A stretch of DNA of 64,000 nt from Acidobacteriota bacterium (GTDB lineage Bacteria > Acidobacteriota > Terriglobia > Terriglobales > Acidobacteriaceae). The notes under the pieces were generated by a model. That model made no database searches. It was not told the origin of the DNA and saw nothing but the letters and a program-made list of their open reading frames with translations. The translations under genes and the position numbers were made by a program. Within the stretch, counting starts at the first letter, position 1; each line of letters opens with the position of its first letter. The DNA is taken from contig JAJYUB010000014.1 in NCBI GenBank assembly GCA_021792795.1, forward strand, positions 1 to 64,000. Reading direction: 5' to 3'. Shown piece by piece: positions 17,751 to 25,096 of this stretch.

Positions 17751-18026
17751 TCACTTCAGGTAGGCGCGGACGAGGTCGATCAGGTCTTCGGCCAATTCCT
17801 GAGGCGGGGTCGAACTTTTCTCGGATGCCAGCAGATGGAGCCGGATGTGGTCTTCCAGCACCTCGGCCATCAGGCTGTTGACTCCTCCGCGCACATTGGC
17901 CAGCAGCATCAGCACGTCGGCGCAATCGTCTCCCGCGCTCAGGGAGCGCTCGATGGAGTCCACCTGTCCGCGGATGCGTTTGATGCGGGCAACCAGCTTC
18001 TGTTTTTCTTTCTCCAGCAGCGTCAT
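17751..18026 (-). CDS. CsoR/RcnR/FrmR-family repressor
   Basis: A 91-residue all-helical repressor of the DUF156 family, which releases DNA on binding a metal ion or formaldehyde. The fingerprint KRIRGQVDSIERSL is at residues 16-29. The W-X-Y-Z ligand positions are Leu3, Cys35, His60 and His64. CsoR (copper) would have Cys-His-Cys, RcnR (Ni/Co) has His3-Cys35-His60-His64, and FrmR has Cys35-His60-Glu64. This protein therefore has the RcnR-like His64 but lacks His3, and has Thr at position 2 instead of the FrmR proline. AAGGA precedes the ATG. It diverges from the NRAMP-related operon, its probable target. Confidence 0.9.
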   Translation of the reverse strand: MTLLEKEKQKLVARIKRIRGQVDSIERSLSAGDDCADVLMLLANVRGGVNSLMAEVLEDHIRLHLLASEKSSTPPQELAEDLIDLVRAYLK

Positions 18027-18033
18027 GTTTTCC

Positions 18034-18062
18034 TTGACTATACCCTAGGGGGTTATGATACA
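18034..18062 (+). promoter_or_regulatory. promoter with overlapping CsoR/RcnR-type operator
   Basis: TTGACT (18034-18039) and GATACA (18057-18062) stand 17 bases apart. The spacer ATACCCTAGGGGGTTAT has the layout of this repressor family's operators: a G/C tract flanked by inverted AT-rich ends. Read on the minus strand, TATAGT lies 10 bases before the repressor ATG, so the site could control both directions. Confidence 0.6.
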
Positions 18063-18109
18063 ACATTGGAGGTGGGGCAATTGCGCCCACTGAAGAACCA
18101 ACCACCTCT

Positions 18110-18193
18110 ATGAGCAAAGAATCCGCACAAGAACCTCCGAGTACCTGGAGATCCTTCCTGTGTTGCGATGAGCGCTCAGACAATCGCCTCTAG
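18110..18193 (+). CDS. possible 27-residue peptide upstream of the transporter operon
   Basis: A short frame starting MSKESAQEPPSTW and containing a Cys-Cys pair near its end (FLCCDE). It is the first frame downstream of the predicted promoter. No Shine-Dalgarno sequence precedes it, and ACCTCT is the only purine-poor stretch. It could be a leader peptide or chance; I favour chance slightly. The remaining bases up to 18375 hold no other candidate. Confidence 0.2.
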   Translation: MSKESAQEPPSTWRSFLCCDERSDNRL

Positions 18194-18375
18194 CACGGCT
18201 GCAGGCGATTCTCTCACCGCTCGTCACATCATACGACCTGTGATTTGAGCGCGTGAGCCAGCCCAAAAAAGCCAGACTCACCCCCTCCCGAACCGATGCT
18301 TCGTGCCGCCGTCCCGTTCCGCGCCCCATGGCGCTGGATACGGTCGCGCCTGTACGGGCCGCACAAGGAGGAACC

Positions 18376-18558
18376 ATGAACAACACCATCCTTTTCCCCG
18401 TCCGCGAGACGGACCGCTTGATCTGCGTTTGGGTGCCGACAGGCAACCCCAGGGCGCCGCTCACCTGCGTCTGGATTGAGGACAGGCATTATCCCGCGGA
18501 TTGCATCGTGCATACCGCATCCATTGAGACACGCAGGAGAACACGCCTGTGCGCCTAG
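18376..18558 (+). CDS. 60-residue hypothetical protein, first gene of the NRAMP-related operon
   Basis: The ribosome site AAGGAGG lies 5 bases before ATG 18376, one of the strongest in the window, which argues for a real gene despite the small size. The product is soluble, slightly basic, with four cysteines and several tryptophan/valine pairs (LICVWVPTGNP, LTCVWIED): two similar beta-strand phrases separated by about 14 residues. It ends inside the transporter gene (10-base overlap), implying coupled translation. I do not recognise a family. The repeated CVW phrase may be a small metal- or nucleic-acid-binding beta hairpin, but no evidence decides this. Confidence 0.6.
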   Translation: MNNTILFPVRETDRLICVWVPTGNPRAPLTCVWIEDRHYPADCIVHTASIETRRRTRLCA

Positions 18559-19862
18559 AGGTGGCTGAAATCGAAGTTGTCGCCCCGCCAGCGGCCAAGA
18601 GCGTCGCCGTCCGCCACAGTTGGCAGAAACATCTGCTGACCTTCCTGATGGTCTTTGGCCCCGGCCTGATCGTGATGGAGGCGGACAACGATGCTGGGGC
18701 CGTCTCCACGTATATGCAGGCGGGCGGCCAGTATGGTTTGCATCTGCTCTGGATCCTGGTTGTGCTGCTGCCTATCTGTTATTTCGTGCAGGAGATGGTG
18801 GCGCGGCTGGGGATTGCGACCGGCAAAGGCCATGCCGCCATGATCTACGAGCGTTTTGGCAAGTGGTGGGGACATTTCTCTCTCTTCGACCTGCTGCTTG
18901 TCAATTTTCTGACGCTCATCACGGAGTTCGCGGCCATTTCGCTGGCGCTGAGCGCGATGGGCGTCCGTCCATTCATCGCGGTGCCGGTCTCGGCGCTTGG
19001 CCTGACGCTGATGGTCGTCACCGGCAGCTATCTTCGCTGGGAGCGCATGGTCATCGTGCTTTGCCTGATGGACTTGACCTGGTTCGCGCTGGCCTTCATG
19101 GTACATCCCAGTTGGGGTTCGGTGGCGCGCAGCACGGTGGTGCCGACCATGCCCTCCGGCGGCATCACCAGCAGTCTTATTTTCCTGGTCATCGCCATCG
19201 TGGGGACAACCATCGCGCCCTGGCAGCTCTTCTTTCAGCAGAGTTGCGTGGCGGAGAAACGGCTGCGCTTTGCCGATTTGAAGTGGGCGCGCCTGGACAC
19301 GTTGATCGGCGCCATCTTCACGGTTTCCGTGGCCGGCGCCATGATGCTGGTCGGGAACTACGGATACCAGCATGGCATCGCTTTCCAGGACCCGGCCCAA
19401 TTCGCCGGCGCGGTGATGCCAGCGCTGGGACACTTCGCGCGCAGCGCCATTCTGCTGCTGATGGTGAACGCCGCCGTGCTGGGGACGACCGCCATCTCGC
19501 TGGCCAGCGCCTGGGCCTATGGCGAGGTAAAGGGATGGGAACACTCACTGCATAAAAAGGCGTGGGAGGCCCCCGGATTCTATGCGACCTACATTGCCTG
19601 TGTCGGCGCGGCCGCGGCGATCGTGTTGGTCCCGCATGTTCCGCTGCAGTTGGTCATCGTCAGCGTGCAGGTCTTCGCCGGACTGATTCTTCCCTCGGCC
19701 ATCATCTTTCTTCAACTCCTGCTCAACGATCGCGATCTGCTCGGCGACCACTGGGTGAACCGGCCATGGAACAACACCATCAACTGGACGATCATCGTCG
19801 TCCTGTTTGCCCTGTCTCTGCTGCTGGCGGCGCAGGTGATGCTCCCCAAACTGTTCGCCTAA
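18549..19862 (+). CDS. NRAMP-related divalent metal transporter with non-canonical metal site
   Basis: A 437-residue inner-membrane protein with about 11 hydrophobic segments in the NRAMP (SLC11) layout. The metal-site motif in helix 1 reads EADNDAGAV (Asp46-Asn47-Asp48) instead of DPGN, and helix 6 reads TTIAPWQL (Ala223-Pro224-Trp225) instead of APH/MPH, so the methionine-containing Mn/Fe site is missing. NRAMP-related clades with altered sites include magnesium transporters (NRMT), which makes Mg a candidate and a thioether-preferring metal less likely. The start is GTG 18549, with AGGAGA 8 bases upstream. The operon is probably controlled by the divergent CsoR/RcnR-type repressor. Confidence 0.82.
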   Translation: MRLEVAEIEVVAPPAAKSVAVRHSWQKHLLTFLMVFGPGLIVMEADNDAGAVSTYMQAGGQYGLHLLWILVVLLPICYFVQEMVARLGIATGKGHAAMIYERFGKWWGHFSLFDLLLVNFLTLITEFAAISLALSAMGVRPFIAVPVSALGLTLMVVTGSYLRWERMVIVLCLMDLTWFALAFMVHPSWGSVARSTVVPTMPSGGITSSLIFLVIAIVGTTIAPWQLFFQQSCVAEKRLRFADLKWARLDTLIGAIFTVSVAGAMMLVGNYGYQHGIAFQDPAQFAGAVMPALGHFARSAILLLMVNAAVLGTTAISLASAWAYGEVKGWEHSLHKKAWEAPGFYATYIACVGAAAAIVLVPHVPLQLVIVSVQVFAGLILPSAIIFLQLLLNDRDLLGDHWVNRPWNNTINWTIIVVLFALSLLLAAQVMLPKLFA

Positions 19863-19878
19863 AGGCGTGAGGTGATCG

Positions 19879-20103
19879 ATGGCAACGATGCACAACACAT
19901 ACGAACCGCGATATTTGAAGGTGGTCCACCCGCTGCACGACGTTCCGGAACAGAAGTGTTCGAGCGAAGGTCTGGGGCATATCAAGATGACGCTGCCGGT
20001 GCGCATCTCTTTGGGCGCTCTGCGGGCCTATCTGGTCGCGATGACGCTGATGCTCGGCTACCACGTACTCGATTTGGCCGGAGTGTTTCACGCATGGAAA
20101 TAA
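19879..20103 (+). CDS. 74-residue single-pass membrane protein downstream of the transporter
   Basis: Begins 16 bases after the transporter stop, with GAGGTGAT before ATG 19879. Residues 1-42 are soluble with His, Cys and Met residues (VVHPLHDVPEQKCSSEGLGH), and residues about 46-66 form one transmembrane helix (LRAYLVAMTLMLGYHVLDLA). Small single-helix partners are known for several transporters. The cluster of possible ligands next to the membrane fits a metal-delivery or regulatory subunit, but this is inferred from position and composition only. Confidence 0.68.
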   Translation: MATMHNTYEPRYLKVVHPLHDVPEQKCSSEGLGHIKMTLPVRISLGALRAYLVAMTLMLGYHVLDLAGVFHAWK

Positions 20104-20143
20104 GACTGCCGCGAGGACGACAACTGGACGAGCGTCGGCTGAC

Positions 20144-22018
20144 TTATTTTGTCTCGGCGCTGCCCGTCTGCGCCTCTGCCGCTTTCATCTGCTTTCTCAT
20201 TTCCACCATGCTGCGCTGGATTTGGCCGTTTTCCATCTGTTTTTGAAGTTTCTCCATTTGTCGCTTGAACTCGGGGCTGTCGATCTTCGCCGTTGCGGCA
20301 TCGACCTGTTGCTGAATTTTCGCGAGGTCCAGCGATTCCAGGGTCAACTGCTGCCTGGCTTCCGCTTCGCCCAGCCGCTTGCCGGCCTCCGCCATGCCGC
20401 GCTGCATTTGGCCGTTTTCCATCTGTTTTTGAAGTTTCTCCATTTGTCGCTTGAACTCGGGGCTGTCGATCTTCGCCGTTGCGGCATCGACCTGCTGCTG
20501 AATTTTCGCGAGGTCCAGCGATTTCAGTTCATCTTGCTGTTTCATCAAATCCGCCATTTGCCGCTGAAACTCGGGGCCGTCGAGTTGTTTGGTGGCGGCC
20601 GCGATGCGCTGGCCCATGGCGTCCATCTCTTTTTGCAGGTGCGCCCGTTGTTCGGCAGTCAGCGCATGATTCCCGCCCAGGTCGAGAACAAATTGTTTTT
20701 GATCGGCTGTTTTTCGACGGTGTAAAGGTATTTTCGTTCTCCGGACGGATGGCTTCGCTTCCGCTGGATTCGGTGCGACCGGCGGAATGGGCGGGACTGG
20801 CGCAACCGGCGAGATGGGCGCAAGTGGCGAGACTGGCGGAACGGGGGGCCTTGGATTGGTCACAGGAGTTGGCGCCGCCTCTGGGGCGGGAGTCGCCGCG
20901 CGGTCGGGAATGGTCGTGCTTTGCGCGGGCGCAGGGACAACCTTGTCGGTTGACTGCGCCAGGGTTGGGGTCACATGAAACAACACCGCCATCGCGATTG
21001 CGGCGACCATCACGGTCGCGCCGCTGGCGACACGGGCCAGCTTTGTCCGGCCAGTCATTGGGCTTCTCTCTTGCATCAGTCGCATGATTCTTTCCTCCAG
21101 TTCGTTGTTGCCGAATAGGCCGATCGCCTGCGCCGCGCCGGCCAGGTCGCGCTGTCCGAGCGTCCTCCGGGCCATCGTCAGCAGGCATTTCGCGTAGCCG
21201 ATTTCAGACTGCATCTGCTGCGCTGCAATTGCGTCGCACACCATCTCCCGCGTTCTGCGTATCCGCTGCTGCAGTCCGTATGCCGCCGGATGCCAGACCA
21301 CCGGCAGGACTGCAATCTGGCAGATCAGGTTCACCAGATAATCCTGCCGGCGAACATGCGCCAGTTCGTGATAGAACGCCGCCAGCGCCTCATCCGGCGA
21401 ATGATTGTCGAAATCGTCCGGCAGCAGCAAAACCGGATCCAGCGCCCCCACAATTACCGGACTGCGCACATCGGCAGACTTGCGCAATCGAGGCAATGTT
21501 GTTCCCAGCCGACGACCTGCGTCCTCGAACATCGTCCTCCACTGCGGCTGGAGCACGGTCGCGCGTGAACCCATCGCCAGCCTCCGCGCCCCGCGCCATG
21601 CCCTCATAGTCCGGAACAAGCCAATGAAGAATGTTGCGAAATAGAACCCTGCAAGCCAGTCGGTGGCTGTTTCAGAGAGTCGCAGCCTCGGCGCCGGAAG
21701 CGTGGAGAATTCTTCCAACCATCGGGGACCGGCAGCGCCGGAATAGTGAACGGCTTGGACCGGCGGGTCCGATTTCCCCCCTAAGAGCGCCATCGGCGGC
21801 AGGTTGCAGGCAATACATGGCGTTGACGCCGCTGAGGGAAGGTCCGCGCGAGCTCCTCGGAGCGGCAAACCGACAGCCAGTCCAAGAACCGCAAGCCAGA
21901 TGCAATGCTGCGTCTGTGGAGCAAATCGACCGAGTCGAATAAAAAACCACGCAGCGACCGCCAGAAGAGGAACCTGCCACGCCGCATTGGCAAGATAGTT
22001 CAGCAGGATATGTTCCAT
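20144..22018 (-). CDS. BlaR1-like M56 family membrane metalloprotease with repeat-containing C-terminus
   Basis: A 624-residue signal-transducing protease that, in the BlaR1/MecR1 scheme, senses an outside signal and leads to loss of its partner repressor BlaI. N-terminal membrane helices span residues 1-140. The zinc site HELAH is at residues 217-221 in the cytoplasmic protease domain (FYHELAHVRRQDY). The last membrane helix is near residue 300. Instead of a penicillin-binding domain, the tail has a Pro/Val-rich linker (about 330-400) and a coiled-coil region with two nearly identical 62-residue-spaced repeats. The true start is ATG 22018, preceded by GGAGAA; the frame is open further upstream but overlaps blaI. 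Confidence 0.87.
   Translation of the reverse strand: MEHILLNYLANAAWQVPLLAVAAWFFIRLGRFAPQTQHCIWLAVLGLAVGLPLRGARADLPSAASTPCIACNLPPMALLGGKSDPPVQAVHYSGAAGPRWLEEFSTLPAPRLRLSETATDWLAGFYFATFFIGLFRTMRAWRGARRLAMGSRATVLQPQWRTMFEDAGRRLGTTLPRLRKSADVRSPVIVGALDPVLLLPDDFDNHSPDEALAAFYHELAHVRRQDYLVNLICQIAVLPVVWHPAAYGLQQRIRRTREMVCDAIAAQQMQSEIGYAKCLLTMARRTLGQRDLAGAAQAIGLFGNNELEERIMRLMQERSPMTGRTKLARVASGATVMVAAIAMAVLFHVTPTLAQSTDKVVPAPAQSTTIPDRAATPAPEAAPTPVTNPRPPVPPVSPLAPISPVAPVPPIPPVAPNPAEAKPSVRRTKIPLHRRKTADQKQFVLDLGGNHALTAEQRAHLQKEMDAMGQRIAAATKQLDGPEFQRQMADLMKQQDELKSLDLAKIQQQVDAATAKIDSPEFKRQMEKLQKQMENGQMQRGMAEAGKRLGEAEARQQLTLESLDLAKIQQQVDAATAKIDSPEFKRQMEKLQKQMENGQIQRSMVEMRKQMKAAEAQTGSAETK
20221..20524 (-). repeat. 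two direct repeats of about 117 bases inside the BlaR1-like gene
   Basis: Copies at 20221-20337 and 20407-20524 are almost identical over their whole length and start 186 bases apart (62 codons). Each encodes LDLAKIQQQVDAATAKIDSP followed by a Lys/Gln/Met-rich helix. The near identity at third codon positions points to a recent duplication or to ongoing gene conversion. Confidence 0.9.
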
Positions 22019-22029
22019 ACCGGTTCTCC

Positions 22030-22413
22030 TTATTGCTGTTCCGCCGCAGCAACTTTCTTTGCCAGCCGCTCCAGTTCCTGCGCAGTGATCTGCCTTGTAT
22101 CCACCATGGCCATCAGCAGCGCCTCTGGGGAGCCGCCAAACATTCGGCGCACCAGGTCTTCGACGGCGTTTCCGGACGCTCGTTCGCGGCTCACCACGGG
22201 ACGGTAGCGAAAGGCGCGACCATCCTGGGTCCGCTTCACCTTTCCCTTGCGAAGCAGAACCATCAACATCGTCTGCACGGTGGTATAGGCCAACTCGGCC
22301 TTCAGTTTTGGGACCACTTCGGTCACGGTCGAGGCCCCGTTCTCCCACAGCACCTGCATGATTTCCAGTTCCAGCGGCGTCAGTGTCCGCTTCACTTTGT
22401 TCCTGGCGGGCAT
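22030..22413 (-). CDS. BlaI/MecI/CopY-family transcriptional repressor
   Basis: A 127-residue winged-helix repressor. The signature LTPLELEIMQVLWENGASTVTE is followed by the recognition helix LAYTTVQTMLMVLLRKGKV and the wing RTQDGRAFRYRPVVSRE. The C-terminal dimerisation half (FGGSPEALLMAMVDTRQIT) carries the region cleaved or unfolded in this family. ATG 22413 was chosen; the TTG two codons earlier (22419) is closer to AGGAGA and could be used. Its stop is 12 bases before the BlaR1-like gene, so both form one operon, autoregulated through two operator copies upstream. Confidence 0.9.
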   Translation of the reverse strand: MPARNKVKRTLTPLELEIMQVLWENGASTVTEVVPKLKAELAYTTVQTMLMVLLRKGKVKRTQDGRAFRYRPVVSRERASGNAVEDLVRRMFGGSPEALLMAMVDTRQITAQELERLAKKVAAAEQQ

Positions 22414-22430
22414 GTTCAAGGGTTCATCTC

Positions 22431-22490
22431 CTAATTCATTCGTAGATTAAACCGCGCCGGCAGCGAATTTGTCAACTAAACGATTCGTAG
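22431..22490 (-). promoter_or_regulatory. blaI-blaR1 promoter bracketed by two 15-base operators
   Basis: On the minus strand TTGACA (22475-22470) and TTTAAT (22451-22446) are 18 bases apart. Two matching sites, CTAAACGATTCGTAG (22476-22490) and CTAATTCATTCGTAG (22431-22445), share CTAA-N3-ATTCGTAG, a CTA...TAG dyad like BlaI-type boxes. One lies just upstream of the -35 and one just downstream of the -10. Confidence 0.68.
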
Positions 22491-22711
22491 TACTTGCAGC
22501 GGTGACCCTTCAAGGGCCATTTTTATGTCTACCGCAGCAACTTGGGGTGGCCCAGTTCTCCTGCCAGGTCCGTCCACTCTTTGTTTGCAACCCGATGGCC
22601 CCAGGTGGCACAGCCCAACCACGCATCCAGCGCCTTGGCGCGGCGCTGTTTCCATCTGGCCGTGGAATAGAATTGAGTCAGTGCTCCACGCGAACCGTGG
22701 CCCCGAGGAAA

Positions 22712-23599
22712 ATGCGTCCGGACTTGCAAGAGGCAATTCATTTACTCCAGAAGGACCCCGCGAGCGTTCCCAACGCTCTGCGGTTGCTGCAGGGGACGGT
22801 GTTCTCCTTCAGCATGAAGGTCTGCGGGCACCGCGAAGACGCGGAAGACACCATGCAGGACGTGCTGGTGAGCTCGCTGCCGCATCTGGCGAAGATCGAA
22901 GACCCGCGAGCGCTGTCGGTTTGGCTGTACACGGCGGCGAGGAACCGCTGCTGGCGCAATCGAAAGAAACAATCGTACCGTAAAACAGTTGCGCTGGAGG
23001 ACCTGCTGCCCGACGGCGCAGAGTTGGACGCGCTGCTGACAGCGGCTTCGGCCAGCCCGGAACAGCAGACCTTGAGCAACGAAGATCACCTCCTGGTGCA
23101 TGCGGCGGTGCTGCGACTTCCTCCGCAATATCGTCTTGTCCTGGTGCTGCACGACATGGAGGAACTGGACACGGAGCAGGTGGCGGCCGTACTTTCGCTA
23201 CAACCTGGGACGGTGCGGGTGCGGCTGCATCGGGCGCGGCTGCTGCTGCGCAAAGAGATGGAGAAGTTATTGAATCCGCAGCCAGTTGTTCCGCGCCGCA
23301 AGAAAAAATTCGGGCAGAAACCTCCGCGGGAGTGCATGGAGATCTTCGGAAACCTTTCCGAGTATCTGGATGGGCGGATGGAGAAAAAGAGTTGCGCGCA
23401 ATTGCAGGCGCACATCGACGCCTGCCCGGCATGCATCGCGTTCCTCTCTGACCTGAAGCTGGCAATCGACCGGTGCCGCGAACTGAATCTGCCGTTCGAC
23501 AGCGACACCTGCGCCTCGCTGCGACGGGTACTTGCCGAGGAGTATCTGCGACTGCTGCAAAGCGGCGCTTCCAAGGCGCCGGCTGCGGCAGCATCCTAA
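22712..23599 (+). CDS. ECF-type RNA polymerase sigma factor fused to a zinc-finger anti-sigma-like domain
   Basis: A 295-residue protein. Residues about 20-90 form sigma region 2 (HREDAEDTMQDVLVSSL, then WLYTAARNRCWR). Residues about 120-180 form region 4 (LRLPPQYRLVLVLHDMEEL, LQPGTVRVRLHRARLLLR). After a basic linker comes a 45-residue zf-HC2-like domain with a HIDACPAC zinc knuckle (about residues 230-238), the module normally found in a separate anti-sigma factor. ATG 22712 follows GAGGAAA closely. The efflux operon starts 93 bases downstream on the same strand, so it may be a target or a cotranscribed unit. Confidence 0.82.
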   Translation: MRPDLQEAIHLLQKDPASVPNALRLLQGTVFSFSMKVCGHREDAEDTMQDVLVSSLPHLAKIEDPRALSVWLYTAARNRCWRNRKKQSYRKTVALEDLLPDGAELDALLTAASASPEQQTLSNEDHLLVHAAVLRLPPQYRLVLVLHDMEELDTEQVAAVLSLQPGTVRVRLHRARLLLRKEMEKLLNPQPVVPRRKKKFGQKPPRECMEIFGNLSEYLDGRMEKKSCAQLQAHIDACPACIAFLSDLKLAIDRCRELNLPFDSDTCASLRRVLAEEYLRLLQSGASKAPAAAAS

Positions 23600-23692
23600 A
23601 AATCCAAAAAATTATTTTGCGAAAGCTGTAACGCTTTGCCGACTCAGGGTCTTTATTCGACTGAACACGCCCAAGAGAAAGGGATTCAGGCG

Positions 23693-25096
23693 ATGGGACG
23701 AAGAAGTCGTGTGCGCAAGGCGATGGCCCTGCTGGCGGGCATCGCGTGGCTGACGGTCGCGGCCCAGCAGCCATCCAGGGCGCAAGGGCCGCCGGCATCC
23801 TCGGGACAAGGACCGTCGCTGACCCTGCGGCAGGCGATCGACCAGGCCCTGGGAAAAAATCCCCAGGCAGCGATGGCGCAGGCCGATTTGAAGATGGCTG
23901 AAGCCGGAGTGGGCCAAGCCCGCACAGGACTGCTGCCGCGCTTCAACTTTACCGAAGATATTTCGCGAGGCAACGATCCTGTGTACGTGTTCGGGACGCG
24001 GCTGCGGCAACAGCAATTTACGCAGAGCGATTTCGCGCTGAATAGCCTGAACCGGCCAACACCGGTGGGCAACTTTGCCACGCGGTTCGCAGGCTCGTGG
24101 ATGCTGTTCAATTGGTTCGGCACGCAGGAGCAGATCAAGGGCGCCAGGTTTGCGGCGGGCAGCGCGGCCTCAATGAGCGACGAAGCGGACCAGGCGATTG
24201 TGCTGCGGGTGGTGCAGGCCTATCAGGCAGTCTTGTACGCCGAGCGGCAAGTCGATGTCGCACAGCACGAACAGACCACAGCGGAGGCCCTGCTGGCGGA
24301 CGCAAAAACGAAAGTACACGCGGGGCTGGCGGTGGATTCGGACATGCTGGCCGCGCAAGTCAACCTCTCCGAGCGGCAGCAGGCGCGGATTGCCGCGGAG
24401 GGCGACGCCGACGTGGCATGGGCGGAGCTGGAAACAGCCATGGGCGCCGACGCCAGTTCCCCGCGCGCGACGCTGCAGCCGATCGAGGCGCGCAGCTTTC
24501 CCGATGGCGTCCTGGCGGACGACATTGCCAGCGCATTGAAGACGAGGCCGGACCTGAAGGCCCTGCAACAGCAAACTTCTTTTCATGCCGCGGGCGCGAA
24601 GGCGGCGAAAGATAGCTTCGCTCCGACCATCAGCGCCTATGGCAATTGGGAAATGGACAAACCCACCTTCGCCGGCAATGGCGGCAACAATTGGGTGGCC
24701 GGAGTGCAGCTCAATCTCGACATTTTGCCCTTTGGAAAACGCGCGCAACTGGCGCAGGAACGGGCCGCGCAGCAGAAAGCGGAAGCGCAGGAGCGGGCCC
24801 AGGAACAGCAGATTCGCCTGGCGGTCAACCGAGCCTGGACCGAGCACCAGACCGCTGAACGCATTGTGGCGACAGCACAGGCATCGATGGAGCAGTCGGC
24901 GGAGGGCCTGCGAATCTTGCAGAACCGCTACAAGGCAGGACTGGCCACGATGACCGACCTGCTGCGCGCCGAAGATGCGCAGCGGCAAAGCCAGAACGAT
25001 TATTGGCGCGCCGTTTACGGAAACACGGTTGCGTATGCGGCCCTGATGTACACAACCGGGACCCTTACCCCCGATACCGCGGAGAACTTGCAATGA
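23693..25096 (+). CDS. TolC-family outer-membrane efflux protein
   Basis: The outer-membrane channel of a tripartite pump, 467 residues. Residues 1-30 form the signal peptide (AMALLAGIAWLTVAAQ). Two OEP repeats follow, each with long helices: the first begins SLTLRQAIDQALGKNPQ, the second includes QERAQEQQIRLAVNRAWTEH and a final NRYKAGLATMTDLLRAE, a typical TolC phrase. ATG 23693 was chosen because it starts the signal peptide; an upstream frame is open but not signal-like. The stop overlaps the adaptor start in ATGA. Confidence 0.9.
   Translation: MGRRSRVRKAMALLAGIAWLTVAAQQPSRAQGPPASSGQGPSLTLRQAIDQALGKNPQAAMAQADLKMAEAGVGQARTGLLPRFNFTEDISRGNDPVYVFGTRLRQQQFTQSDFALNSLNRPTPVGNFATRFAGSWMLFNWFGTQEQIKGARFAAGSAASMSDEADQAIVLRVVQAYQAVLYAERQVDVAQHEQTTAEALLADAKTKVHAGLAVDSDMLAAQVNLSERQQARIAAEGDADVAWAELETAMGADASSPRATLQPIEARSFPDGVLADDIASALKTRPDLKALQQQTSFHAAGAKAAKDSFAPTISAYGNWEMDKPTFAGNGGNNWVAGVQLNLDILPFGKRAQLAQERAAQQKAEAQERAQEQQIRLAVNRAWTEHQTAERIVATAQASMEQSAEGLRILQNRYKAGLATMTDLLRAEDAQRQSQNDYWRAVYGNTVAYAALMYTTGTLTPDTAENLQ

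Noticed and set aside
20221-20524. CRISPR-like repeat
   Set aside because: Only two long coding repeats in frame with the gene; no short repeats with regular spacers.
20222-20725. Repeat-containing plus-strand frame (167 residues)
   Set aside because: The repeat is real DNA, but this frame is the reverse reading of the BlaR1-like coiled coil and has no start signals.
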